Source: Miscanthus floridulus
Lineage: Eukaryota > Streptophyta > Magnoliopsida > Poales > Poaceae
NCBI RefSeq assembly: GCF_019320115.1
Contig: NC_089584.1
Span: 109,173,891 to 109,237,890, forward strand
Direction: 5' to 3'
Length of the DNA stretch: 64,000 nt
The notes beneath the pieces are model-generated. The model made no database searches, was not told the DNA's origin, and worked only from the letters and a program-made list of their open reading frames with translations. Shown piece by piece: positions 36,307-47,453 of this stretch; the stretch's first letter is position 1, and each line of letters begins with the position of its first letter. The position numbers and the translations under genes were made by a program.

Positions 36307-36571
36307 TAAACCTTTTTTATGCTTTAAGTTGAGCACTAATGCGTTTGCCGCTTCCTTTTCCGGTTGCTTGCTTTGCGTCCGAGCGACCCAGGGTCTTTTG
36401 TTCTTGCCCTGTAGCGCCTAGCCCCTATATTATGATGTGACTCATGTGTCAGTGACACAGTATAAGATACCATCTATAATAATGGTAAATATGTAAATGC
36501 CCCACCGTCTACAGGTGCCGAGGAACAAAAGCTCTGGACCTGGCGACCTCGTGTTCCTTTTCCTGGCTTTG

Positions 36572-36813
36572 TGCCCGTTTAGTTCCCAAAATTTTGCAAA
36601 ATTTTTCAAGATTTTCCGTCACATCGAATCTTTGGATGTATGCATGAAGCATTAAATATAAATAAAAAATAAAACTAATTACACAGTTTAGACAAAATTC
36701 ACGAGACGAATCTTTTAAGCCTAATTAGACTATAATTAGACACTAATTACCAAATAACAACGAAAATGCTATAATACCATTTTCTAAAAAAAAATTCGCC
36801 AACCAAACAAGGC
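36572..36813. mobile_element. MITE of the TTTAGTT...AACTAAAC family, copy 3
   Basis: Starts GTGCCCGTTTAGTTCCC and ends CCAACCAAACAAGGCC. Shared landmarks: CACATCGAATCTTTGGATG, GCATTAAATATAAATAAAAA, CTAATTACACAGTTTAGAC, ACGAAAATGCTATAATA. It abuts the LTR-like segment beginning at 36816. Confidence 0.75.
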
Positions 36814-36815
36814 CG

Positions 36816-37522
36816 TGTTTCTTGCTTGTGGTGCTTCAATTTAATAGCACTCCAAGTCCAAGGAAATATAAACGGAAGGTACGCACATCGTCCACTTGCA
36901 GTTGGATCTTGCTTGCAAAAAAGCAGCGTGCCTCTGTCAGCAAACCGGATCCTGCATATCCCGGCTGGCCTGTATTTTTTACATGTTTCAAATGTGCCTG
37001 CCTGAGCCCTTGGGTCTTCAGATAGCCGTACGTGTACAGGAATTTGCCCCTAGCATTGCAAGAGGGGCAAGAACATCACGTTTCAGGCTCCGTTCGCTGG
37101 TCTGAACTTTGGCTGAAACTGGCTGAAAACACTGTTTCTGTTGAATTGTTGTGAGAAAAAAACTCTGTTCCGGTTGAAAAAACAAGCCGAACAAGCCAAA
37201 TTTAAGACAAGCGAACCGGACCTGAAACGTGATGTTCTTGCCCCTTATTCGATGGAACCAATTCTGGTTTCTGGGTCACCGATTGGTCTTCATGCATCTC
37301 CGCAATCGAATCAAATGTGATATTACTACGATTGTAAGCGTAGTATTGTAGTGGCAAAATCAAAAACCGTTTTCCCTCTATTTCAGCGAAAGATACTTTC
37401 TGGCTTCCTTTGGATGCTAGTGACAGAAATGCACGTGGTTTTAAATAACAAAGCGGATTTCTCACCTGGTACCTGACATCCTCTCCCCCGCGGAGAGAAA
37501 TTCTCGACAACAATTTGAAACA
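36816..37522. repeat. LTR-like segment, copy 1 (near-identical to 43878-44481), interrupted by a MITE
   Basis: Begins TGTTTCTTGC and ends ATTTGAAACA; copy 2 has the same limits. Outside indels the two copies differ at only a few bases. On the minus strand the right part reads CCGCGGGGGAGAGGATGTC then AGGTACC, which resembles a Ty3-gypsy polypurine tract followed by an LTR start (TGTCAGG). So each copy may be an LTR plus a 44-base internal stub in minus orientation. This copy carries a 160-bp insertion (37087-37246) and lacks about 44 bp present in copy 2. Confidence 0.8.
37087..37246. mobile_element. Hairpin MITE insertion bordered by an inverted copy of its flank
   Basis: Relative to copy 2, 160 bp replace 13 bp. 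The core (about 37089-37219) is a small hairpin MITE (CTCCGTTCGCTGG...AAGCGAACCGG). To its right, 37221-37245 is a perfect 25-bp inverted copy of the left flank 37063-37087 (AGGGGCAAGAACATCACG... against CGTGATGTTCTTGCCCCT). Copy 2 has no such inverted copy. Confidence 0.8.
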
Positions 37523-39204
37523 TGCTGAGATTGAAATCTCGTCCAGCTAAAACAAATCAGAAATTTAGGAAACAAACAAAAAAAAATCAAAAATGCTGCT
37601 TCCAACCACAAGATTATTCACGTGCTCAAAAGTCTAGAAAACGTTGATCTCGGGTTACACGGATGAGGGAGCTTGGAGATTTGGCCGGCCATAACAGGAG
37701 ACACGCGCTGCAGAACGCCATTGCCGGCGACGTGAGCTCGCCGGGATCACGCTGAAAAGGCGCACAGACCTCGGTTGGCTTCGACAAGGCACAGGAAGGT
37801 GGAGCTCTCCACGCTGAACTCGATTGTGGGGTCCCCGTCGTCCCCCGGAGACTGGAGATGGCGGCCATCGCGTTTTGGCGGCTTGGTCGTAATGGAGCTA
37901 CTTCTGCAGCGGCGAGCGTGCTGTAGAAGACGAGGGAGAGGGCAAGGATGGAATCTACTGTTTCATTACGACCTTACCTCAAGGCGAATCGCGAGCGACA
38001 ACGAGTTCTTAACGGCGGAGGGGCAACTGACGGCGCGTCGGTGGGCGGCTCGATTTCCCGGCGACATTCCGAGCATGCGTGGCGCACTGGCGGCGAGATA
38101 GGGCGCTGCATCGAGTTGGAGAAGGGTGCTCTGAAACACTAGTCATCATGGGAGGCACGAGGTGACAGGGACGGATGAGCAGACGACGAACGGTTGCGGC
38201 GGTGCCACGCCTAGGCTCTCGCTCGCCAGAGACCGCGACAGCCATGAGAAAAATAAGCAATAGTCTAGAGATGTTTTTTCTAAGCCGTGGGGAATGACGA
38301 GTATGGGGCTCCAAAGACACATTTTCTTAGGCTCGATGTGTATCCAAATAGTCCCGTGGATAATGAAGGGGAGCAGGGGCACGGGCCTTTTTCCACCCGT
38401 GGATGAGGCGGGGATACCGGCGGGGTTTTGGGTATCAAAGAGCCCTCCGGCTTTCCTCCGCCACCAGCCCGCCACTCGCACCACATACCGATATATACGT
38501 ACCACATGTTGTTGGTGGTGAGTGGGGCTTGATTGACCAGTCACAAGTGGTGGAACACATGAGAGCCCGGGTTATCCAGCAAGACGAGACAGCAGGATAT
38601 GCCGGCACGGCGGCGCCACAAATCCCCAATAGGCAAAATCACGCGGGATACGGAAAAAGATCGGACGACGGTCACGTCGCATGGCTGGATCTGGAAGTGG
38701 AAGTGGTAGTATCCGCGAGCCAGAGACGCGACAAGCTGGGGAAATTTTGCGCGCACTTCAGTGAATCCCAGGGGGGAGGCAGCAGCCACCAGCTGCAGGC
38801 AGATGCGTTTCTCGGAGAGCTCAGCCAGCGAATACGGCTGCGCGCTTGGCCTCGGCGTCGCGACAGGGTCGCCGTCGGCAGAAAGTGGAGCGGAAAAGGC
38901 GCCATGGATGGCTTCGCCTTCGGCCTTGGGCATCACCGCATCAGGTCAGGCCGTCGTCGGCCCCGTCGCGACGCGATCTGATCCGGTTGGGTTGGGTTCG
39001 GGGTGCTGCTTGTGCGGGCTTGACTGGCGGGTCGCGATAAGACGGCGATGCGCATCCGCCCAACGTGCACGCGTATCCGCTGTGCGCGATTTTTCTTTTC
39101 TTTTGGTTTTGGATGATTTGCAGGGGACCACGGCGGCGGCCTTTCTTTGGTTTCTTTCTGCGCTCGTGCTCCCTGGCCCCGGCCACCATGTTCGGGAGAC
39201 CGTA

Positions 39205-39304
39205 TCGTATCGTGAATTATTTACTGCTGACTGGTTTGGTGTAAGAGAAAAATACTGTTCTTAGCTGAAAATTTACGATCGTTTACGAGCAAGCGAACAG
39301 GCTG
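39205..39304. mobile_element. Short hairpin MITE, left end decayed
   Basis: The right end CAAGCGAACAGGCTG and the interior GGTGTAAGAGAAAAATACTG match the small hairpin family at 31736. The left end is not clearly matched. Confidence 0.5.
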
Positions 39305-40537
39305 ATTGATTATGGGCTCTTCTTTTCGGACGCCTCTGCTCTGCTCGCCGGTGCACAGTTCGGCGGCTCTGTTTGGACAGCGATGTTTCCACCGCAGAGA
39401 ATCGAGACCATCGACCATCATCGTCTTCAGTTTCGCGTAAGTAGACCACTACTGTAGAACCCATGCCGTCTTTTGCAGTATATAAACATTGCCACGTGAT
39501 GTGCGCGCAGTTTCCGCTTTGACGTCGGACCGTCGGCGCAAGTGATAGGCTCATGCAGCAGCAGCGAAAGAAAGAGGAAAAGCAGTAGGGATGCCACGGG
39601 AATATGCTTATCCCCCAATCCCCAATCCCTAATCCCTGCTTCCAAGTCAAACGTGCTGATCGTTCCCGTAGGTACAACCAGTAGAGCCTACAACAACTTG
39701 CGTATCTAGCGCCAATCCATGAGCCGCAACATGCTGCGACCAAGATGTGTAGAAGACTTGAGTTACCGCGTGGTTGCACGCACGTAGAACTTGACGTATT
39801 CGTCCGTCCATCGTTGGTCCATGCATATCTGACTATCAAATAGTATGTTGTATGTATACGTTTCGAAGATACGTGTATATATAAAAGCGAGTCTCCGGTC
39901 AAGGACTTCGGTGAGACTGTATTATTTTGATAGCACAGCTGCACCGTTGGGAGTCAAGTCTTCATTTTTATTTCGTGTCTTGTCGGTTTGGTTTAGAGGA
40001 TGGTCCCGACATCGTTTTTATTTTTGTGGACCAACTGTTTTTCGGGGTGTACAACATAAATGCTCATGTATACTTCTTTTCACACGGTGTAGGTGTAGTA
40101 CTTGAAAAAAAACGCATGTAGATGTGTACTGGTACTACATCGCAGTATAAATGCTAATGTACTTCTTTTGGCGCTGTATATACTACTCGAAGGAGGGGTT
40201 CATGGGCCGTACAGTAGAACCCATGCCAGCATAACAACTGGGCCTCGTTGGGCTGTCCTTCCGGGAAAGTTTTTTTTTTCTTGCAATTTGTCCTTTTTAA
40301 CCTGGCAAGGATTGTGTATCATCATCAACTAGAAAAAGCGGCGCGGCGTTGCCGTGCCCCATCCTGTGCAGGCCAGGTCGCCAGGATAACGTTTTCAGCT
40401 AAGCAGTAATGTGCAGGCGTTTTCGATTACTATATGATATGATAACATCAGTTGAGCATGCTGACCAAAATGCCCAAAATTTAATTGCATTATATTTTGT
40501 GTTATATGAAACAACTGTTCAAGCATCTAGGCTAGAG

Positions 40538-40645
40538 CTGGTTGGTTTCTGGGTTGATAAGCCTAGCTGATGCTGGTTTGTTGTGAGAGAAAAACACTAT
40601 TGGCTGGCTGATAAGCCCTGGCCAAAACCAACAAGCGAACAGGCT
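40538..40645. mobile_element. Short hairpin MITE
   Basis: Interior TTGTTGTGAGAGAAAAACAC and right end AACAAGCGAACAGGCTG match the small hairpin family. The left end CTGGTTGGTTTCTGG is diverged. Confidence 0.55.
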
Positions 40646-42120
40646 GATTGGCTTCTGAAGATTGTATCAAGGTTCTATCCCAGCAATCCTAGGACAATCC
40701 TCAAGGTCTGTGCTATTTTATAGTTTAAAACTTTAATATGCAAAATATTTTAGGGTGAAATTTTCACTACTGAAGTAGAGTGCAAAATATTTTAGGGTGC
40801 AAATTTACAGCCACAGGACGGTACTCCTTGTGCAAAATCTGCCTTCTCTTTTCTTAAACAATAATCTGCCTTCTTCTTTAAAAGAGGAACTTCTGTTGCG
40901 CAGGCTGGGGCCCACCTATAAACCCCAAGACATTTTTTTTTCCCAAAACTTCTAATTGGTGAAGATCTTTTCTGGTTGTCTACTTCCTGGGACACTGGTC
41001 ACAAATTTGATCTTCTGCAAGGCCCCAACTACAAAAGTACAAATCTGTAACATACTTTATATGGCTACTTGACCAATGTCCAACCTAAATCGACTTATCT
41101 GTTGTAAAACTTAGGCTAACTTATCAAAGTTATTGATGTTGATTCAAGATGGGAAATTATATATTTTATAAAGGAAATTTCTCAAAATGGGATACTGTAC
41201 TATACATAGGAAGCTTCGAATTGAATGTCCTTTGTTTATTGAATCACTTGTTTGAACAAAAACAATGTAAGGACCTCGAGCCAACTAAAGTAAGACTTCA
41301 AAATGCTTGCTGAAGATATTCCCTAGGTGGGGGACAACCACCACAGTAGCAACTTCAAACCAAATGCTCCTGAATGCTTTTGTAAGTGAAGCAAACTAAG
41401 CACCATATAACGATGAAAGATAGTTAGAATGGGCGACTATTTCCATTTGCACAGTTCATCAATCACTAAAGCCAATTCAAATGGCCATATTAGATTGATG
41501 CTTCTGCTCTGCATTTAGATACCGTACCATGGCAGTGGTATTATCTTAATTGGCTACAAGTTTGGCACTTTTAGCCCACAGTAAAAAATCAAAAAAAGGT
41601 TCTATAGCTCAAAATTCTGGTGGTCAGGAGTTGGATAAAAAATCCAGGAGAACTTAGTAGTTAAGAGTAGCTATTAAAATCTACTACTCTTTTTTTGTTC
41701 ATGTTAACTGAATAATTGCAGAGGCTGTGTAAAAGAATGGTCATTTGAAAGTTTTTTTTTTCTTTTTTTAGCCTGGGCTAGCTAGCATATTTTTTGGATT
41801 ATAGCTGATTGACAAGTTAATTCCACGAATTTTATGTTGGAAGATGATGAACGTTGTATATGCGGTCTATGAAAAAAAAAGTGAACCAAACTTTGGTATT
41901 ATTTTCGACACCAACTTGTCCTGAAAATTGTAGCTTTGGAAATGGTTGTATTATACCGTGCCTTTGTTGCTGGTTTTGCTAACAGATGTCCTCCCTGAAG
42001 AATCTTTGTTAGTTAGAAATGGTAAAGGCTAAAGCTAGGCACTAAAATCCAGCTTCGTTCTAAGCTAATCAAAGCCTGTGAAGCAACCTCTTCAGTTCAA
42101 ATTTACGAACACAAGGCAAG

Positions 42121-42190
42121 GGGGCGTGAATGACCTGGTCCTAGTGGATCTACAGGGGGCGTGAATGACCTGGTCCTAGTGGATCTACAG
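42121..42190. repeat. Perfect tandem duplication of a 35-bp unit
   Basis: Two identical copies of the unit beginning GGGGCGTGAATGACCTGG and ending GGATCTACAG, at 42121-42155 and 42156-42190. Identity suggests a recent replication slip. Confidence 0.95.
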
Positions 42191-43770
42191 GATCATAAGG
42201 TTCAGAACCATTCAGATCACATGAAGGAGGTCATAAGGTTTAGAGAGCAATATGGCGAACTGCATGTATCTATGCACTCAATCGTTTGGTAAGCAAGAAA
42301 TAATTGTTTCCAAGTATACTGAAATGAATCAAGCAAGTTATCAGATTAATTCATAGGTTTGGCACTTCAAGCACAATTTTAAATAAATAAACAGTAAGCA
42401 AGAATTCTGAATTCGAGTTTTGGAGTTAATAGTCTTGCTACTAATGGATTATATTTATGACAAGACTATAACACTTAACTGACAAGATGGTCCCATATGT
42501 TTCAGAAAATTTGCTACAACAAAACAAGCTTATGAGCTTTAGAGAAAAGTATGGTTGGCTCTATATATGTAATTATGCATCCAATGATTTAAGTCATTAA
42601 ATTGTACTAGCTATGGAAACATAGCCGGATACAATATGGTTCTTTGCTTGAACAATGATAAATATTATGAATGCAAAACTCTGTATTCAGAAGTAACTGT
42701 CCTCATCAAGCTTGCATCATGCTCCCTTGAATCAAAGCCACGTTTCTCTGTTTCACCCAAAATTAGATATATTCAGTGAGCATTTTACCTTGCAGGCATT
42801 TCCTCGAGCTGCTGTTGGGCGTTGTACATTTGGGCGACCTCCATTAGGGTGCGTATAGAGGTTGGTGAGGCTGCGTTGTGCGTAGGGAGCAGCACTGGTG
42901 TCGCTGGCCTTTTTCGTCATGTGCGTCTTGTGCAGCACTGAGGGGGCATCAGGTACGAGCGAAGGGAGGAGTAGAGGGGCGATGTGGTTCGCGGCTGGGA
43001 GCAGAGGGGGGCGGCGCTGCAAGGATAGGAGGCGGCCGCGGAGGAGATTCAGTTGCTGGGGGTGCGTGAGCACGAGCGAGGGCAGTGGCTGGATGAGGGC
43101 GCGACGTTGATTCGTGTCTCGGCGTGCTCATCGCTCGCGGGCGTGGGGATGCCATGGCGTCCGGTGGCGCTGCTGGTGCCGTCATGCTTCATTGCCCAGG
43201 CGGTGGAGCTCGAGTGCATGGCGCCGCGACCCAGATAGGGGCGGTGGCGTCCCGAGAGCTGGACGGTGGGTGGCGCAAGAGGTGGCGGCGAACGCCGGTT
43301 GACCGCAGGCGACGCAGCGGGCGGAGGGCGGAGGGCGGAGGGCGGAGGGCGGACGCCGGCATCTTTGCAGAGGGCAGAGGGCGGAGGGCGGAGAGCGGAG
43401 GGCGGAGGGTGCCCGCTCTTGTGGTGCGCGGTGGTGGCCGCGTCCGGCTAGCTTGCGGGGCCGCGCTCAGCTCGCCCGCGGGCTGCGCCGCCTCGCTGAT
43501 GGCTGCCACCCGTGCTGCCACTCGCTCGAGGGACGAGCCCGAGAAAGTTCCCAAGGTTTCGGGTTAAAAAAAACGGGCAGGGACCAAATCGATCCGCAAT
43601 GGAACGGACAACATCGCAAGCGGACGGTCGGCGGGCTAACAGTACGACGTGGCCTATCCGTTAGCCCGTTTTCGGTGCAGAAATCGTAGATAGAGATCAT
43701 CGAAAGCACATTTTGTAACCGCAATCAGGTTGCATCTTCATTCTTTACAGATTTTTGTTTCAAATCAGGC
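42191..43770. other. AT-rich then GC-rich non-genic DNA; possible minus-strand exon fragment near 42788-42900
   Basis: 42191-42780 is AT-rich. 42788-43560 is GC-rich. On the minus strand a frame ending at about 42788 reads TLMEVAQMYNAQQQLEEMPA followed by a GT donor-like site (AAGGTAAAATG). That looks like the end of an exon, but the frame meets a stop upstream and I do not recognise the family. Other open frames are low-complexity Arg/Gly/Ala-rich and are probably not genes. Confidence 0.35.
43314..43411 (+). repeat. G-rich minisatellite, GCGGAGG units
   Basis: Two blocks (about 43314-43352 and 43369-43411) of the 7-base unit GGGCGGA, separated by GACGCCGGCATCTTTGCAG. The plus strand has many GGG runs at 4-base spacing, which favours G-quadruplex formation. 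Confidence 0.9.
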
Positions 43771-43868
43771 GTGTTCGGCTGGCTTATTCGGCTGGCTGGG
43801 CCACTCAGCGGGGCACTGTTTACATTCTACCATAACAGTATTTTACTCTCACGACAATAAGCCAGAAG
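43771..43868. mobile_element. Short hairpin MITE
   Basis: Starts GTGTTCGGCTGGCTTATTCGG and ends ACGACAATAAGCCAGAAGG. The interior TTTTACTCTCACGACAATAA is the inverse of the family's TTGTTGTGAGAGAAAA-type core. It lies immediately left of LTR-like copy 2. Confidence 0.6.
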
Positions 43869-43877
43869 GTCCTTTGG

Positions 43878-44481
43878 TGTTTCTTGCTCGTGGTGCTTCA
43901 ATTTAATAGCACTCCAAGTCCAAGGAAATATAAACGGAAGGTACGCACATCGTCCACTTGCAGTTGGATCTTGCTTGCAAAAAAGCAGCGTGCCTCTGTC
44001 AGCAAACCGGATCCTGCATATCCCGGCTGGCCTGTATTTTTTACATGTTTCAAATGTGCCTGCCTGAGCCCTTGGGTCTTCAGATAGCCGTACGTGTACA
44101 GGAATTTGCCCCTAGCATTGCAAGAGGGGCAAGAACATCACGTTTCAGTGTTTCATCACGTATTCGATGGAACCAATTCTGGTTTCTGGGTCGCCGATTG
44201 GTCTTCATGCATCTCCGCAATCGAATCAAATGCTGCCCACATGCCGCGAAGTATATAAAAAAAACGAAAGCCACCGTGATATTACTACGATTGTAAGCGT
44301 AGTATTGTAGTGGCAAAATCAAAAACCGTTTTCCCTCTATTTCAGCGAAAGATACTTTCTGGCTTCCTTTGGATGCTAGTGACAGAAATGCACGTGGTTT
44401 TAAATAACAAAGCGGATTTCTCACCTGGTACCTGACATCCTCTCCCCCGCGGAGAAAAATTCTCGACAACAATTTGAAACA
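43878..44481. repeat. LTR-like segment, copy 2 (uninterrupted)
   Basis: 604 bp, begins TGTTTCTTGC and ends ATTTGAAACA, same orientation as 36816-37522. Contains about 44 bp (GCTGCCCACATGCCGCGAAG and following) absent from copy 1. Flanks: the 5 bases after this copy are TGCCG and the 5 bases before copy 1 are GGCCG, a 4-of-5 match that would fit a target duplication if the two were LTRs of one element. The internal distance is about 6.4 kb. Confidence 0.8.
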
Positions 44482-44655
44482 TGCCGGAAAGTTAAACTAT
44501 TTGCCGGGTGAATTGACAGTCATCATAAAGTAAAAGTAAGATGACCACAAACAGCAGCTACTCTAGAGACTAGACCTACCTACCTGTTTGCAGCTATCAA
44601 CCTGGAGTATATCATTTCACATCCTCCGATTCAAATTTTCAATTCATACGGTTCA

Positions 44656-44744
44656 TGGTTTCGCTGACTAATAAGTCGACGGATACTGTTTTACTGTAAG
44701 ATAAAAACATTATACCATGCAGACCAATAAATTCAAGCGAAGAG
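44656..44744. mobile_element. Short hairpin MITE
   Basis: Starts GGTTTCGCTGACTAATAAGTC and ends AATAAATTCAAGCGAAGAGG. The interior TTTTACTGTAAGATAAAAAC matches the small hairpin family. Confidence 0.55.
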
Positions 44745-45727
44745 GGAATTTCAAACCATGGTACTGTGTCGTGGACAAAACCGGACCGGAAGGACGGCTG
44801 CGTGCCCCCAATCTACTCCTTTGCCCTTAGGCACGCTGCATGGCTAAAAGTGAGCCTGCAGCTTGCTACGACAGAAAAAGGACGACAAAAGGGGGACGCG
44901 ATTTTTGAACCGAGACGACCGAGCACATGGATGAGACCGGCGACGAACATACAAATCGACTGCCTTGGCGCAAGTATTTGAATGAACGAATGAATGATGA
45001 ATGAATGAATGATCTTGCATCAGCGAAAGTAGCTAGGAATTCAGAGAATTGAATGATCTTTCACCGGTGGGAAGCAGGAGTAGATCGAAACGCAGAGAAA
45101 AGCTGTCTTTGGGATGCATGGACCAGCTGCCTACCTAGCCGACCTGCCCCTGTCACCGTGCCACGGAAGTGTAAGCGCTGGCCATGGCTCAATCAAAGGT
45201 GCCTCGTCCAATTCTTAGCGAACCGCACGTACTGGCAGCAGGAAATGTTGAGTGCTTGGGTTTTAAAACTGTTTTCGTTCTTGGAAAGATGCAATCATGC
45301 CATCTCTGTAGCATGGAGAGAGCTAAGTATTGTGAATATTTCGGACCTGTTTGGCTAGGTGTCTAACCTTGGCCTGGCTTGCTGTAGCCAACTTAGGTTT
45401 GTATGGTTGCCTGTAGTTGGGCTTTAGCCTGGCTAAAGCTAGCCAACGTACGCCACTTGGCCTGGCTACCAAAGAACGAAATCCCGATCCATTTTCCTGG
45501 AGCCAGGCTTGGCCAGGTGCAGGTTCTGCTCCCGCCACCTCCCTTCGCGTCCTCTTCGCTTACTTCGGTGCCATGCCTTCTCCAACGTCGGCAACGAGCG
45601 CCGCCCTACCTAGCCGTCGCGAGCGCCTTGCTCCACATTCGGCCCTCCGCGTGTCGGCCCTCGCGAATCGCGCCCCCGAGTGCCATGCCCCACCACCGCA
45701 AACACGGCCCTCCACAACGGTGGCCGT
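44745..45727. other. Intergenic DNA left of the retrotransposon nest
   Basis: Contains an AATGAATG tetranucleotide run at 44980-45012. A cluster of TGGCCTGGCT/AGCCAGGC motifs in both orientations at 45370-45520 probably belongs to another MITE whose ends I could not fix. Nothing coding recognised. Confidence 0.4.
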
Positions 45728-46138
45728 TGTAGGATCTCTGATACGCCTAGAGGGGGGGTGAATAGGCCTGTAAAAATTCAACTCAAACCAAAGTCAAATT
45801 CACCCGCGACACTGCCGCTCTGTGAGCGCGACAAGTGCCGCACCTGTAGGAGAGATTAGTTCACAGTTCAAAATCTATCCAATAAAATTTAGATCTGGTA
45901 TATTTTTTAGCTTCCTGCAGGGTAGTAGAATGCCGATCGAACCTGAAAGTGGTGGAAACACCACACACAAGTAGATCGGCCTCAATCCTAGAAATTACCT
46001 CAACACCAACAAGAACACAAGTGTAGCAACACAAGCACAAGATGACACAAGGATTTATCCCGTGGTTCAGCTCGCCACCAAGGCTTGTCTATGTCCACGT
46101 TGTTGAGGTATACCACTAAGGCTTAGGGATTTGCAACC

Positions 46139-47004
46139 CTACCTCGTTCTCAAGTCAAGAGAGTGAACTCTTAAGATGCGGGGTGATTTTACTTGCTGCA
46201 AGAGGTGGTTACAAACTCTTGACACAAGGGATCGTCCAAGGAATTGACATGTCTCCGAAGTGCTTTTTCGATCTACTTTGCAACCGGTGTAATCGAAATC
46301 CGAATACCCAAGTTGATCAAACTTAGAGCTCTTAGGATACCACAAACCAAGGTTAGGAGTGTGTACTAAATATCTTAAGATTCTCTTAACAGCCACCAAG
46401 TGACACACTTTTGGGTTAGCTTGAAATCTTGCATACATGCACACACTAAGCATAATATCGGGCCTAAATACACATAAATAAAGTAGAGAACCGATCATGG
46501 AACGATATACCTTGGTATCCATGGCTTTCCTTTCAATGTTTAGACAAGTTCTTGAATGGGGCCATTGAGGAATGCACTCTTTACGCTCATTTGATATAGC
46601 TTGAAATTGTGATGAGCGGCATAGTCTAGAAGCATTTGTATTGCTTCAAGTCTTGCCACTGGTGCATATATTTCCTCAAAGTCCAAGCTCTCTACTTGAG
46701 TGAAACCTTGAGCAACCAATCTTGCCTTGTTTCTTGTCACCATGCCATTCTCATCTTGTTTGTTGCAGAAGACCCACTTGGTGCCAATGATATTAGAGTT
46801 GGGTCTCTCCATCAAGGCCCACACTTGATTTCTTTCAAAATTATTGAGCTCATCTTGCATGGCCATCACCCAATCCGGATCACCAAGTGCTTGCTCAACC
46901 TTAAGAGGTTCCAAAGAGGAAACAAACGAGTAATATTGACAAAAGTTTACTAAATGTGAACAAGTTGTTACCCCCCTTTCGAAGACTCTCAAGGATGTTG
47001 TCAA
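46139..47004 (-). pseudogene. Copia reverse transcriptase / RNase H remnant, catalytic palm deleted
   Basis: 47004-46540 reads the N-terminal RT half ([67 protein letters not shown]). It then jumps to the RNase H junction (VYRSMIGSLLYL, RFQANPKVCHLVAVKRILRY, GYSDFDYTGCKVDRKSTSET). The segment that normally carries the YVDD active site is missing, so the RT cannot work. After about 46230 the sequence is LTR-like, not RNase H. Confidence 0.85.
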
Positions 47005-47183
47005 CGAGATAATTCTATTGTATTATTTGGCTTAGCCTTGGATGATCAATGGCCTCTTGTCCATCTTCTAGATCTTCATTATCTTCTTGCTCGAATATGG
47101 GTTGTAGGTTCTGTCCTTAAATCGGAGTTGGACTTGCTGCTGTTGTCAGAGGGAGTGTAGCACTGCTGCTCTTATGTGCCGCT

Positions 47184-47453
47184 TGGGATGAAAACGGATC
47201 GGATACGGACGGATATCACCGATATTACATTTGTTTTTATATTTCTGTCCGAATTCGGATTCGAATATGGATAGTATCAACTATGTCGGATAAGATATGA
47301 TTGGATATCGACATCATAAATATGCGATTTGAGTATTCGGATACGGATACGGTATCAGATGTTGGATATCCGGACTCAGATACGGACATATCTCAACCCC
47401 TCTAAATGAATTCGGTTTCGAATACTGTCGGAAAATATCCGTACTGTTTTCAT
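47184..47453. mobile_element. MITE inserted in copia pol, imperfect 9-bp target duplication
   Basis: Ends ATGAAAACGGATCGGATA and the inverse of ATCCGTACTGTTTTCAT. The interior is full of CGGATAC/GGATATC motifs. Flanked by TGTGCCGCT (47175-47183) and TGTGCGGCA (47454-47462), 7 of 9 bases alike, which fits a hAT- or Mutator-type element. Confidence 0.6.

Larger units (their letters stand above)
37523..42120. other. Non-genic DNA between the two LTR-like segments
   Basis: Mixed composition. 37640-39200 is GC-rich with many overlapping short open frames on both strands, none recognisable. 39860-42120 is AT-rich. No gag, protease, reverse transcriptase or integrase motif was found in either strand. 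If the flanking segments are LTRs of one element, it has no coding content. Two small MITEs are listed separately. Confidence 0.45.

Noticed and set aside
38403..39264. Overlapping open frames of 130-190 residues on both strands
   Set aside because: All frames are similarly open because the stretch is GC-rich; no frame shows conserved blocks.
43114..43567. Arg/Gly/Ala-rich open frames
   Set aside because: Driven by the GGGCGGA minisatellite; low complexity, open in several frames.
45370..45520. Cluster of TGGCCTGGCT / AGCCAGGC motifs as a defined MITE
   Set aside because: Inverted motifs are present but I could not place ends or a target duplication, so it is mentioned only inside the intergenic entry.
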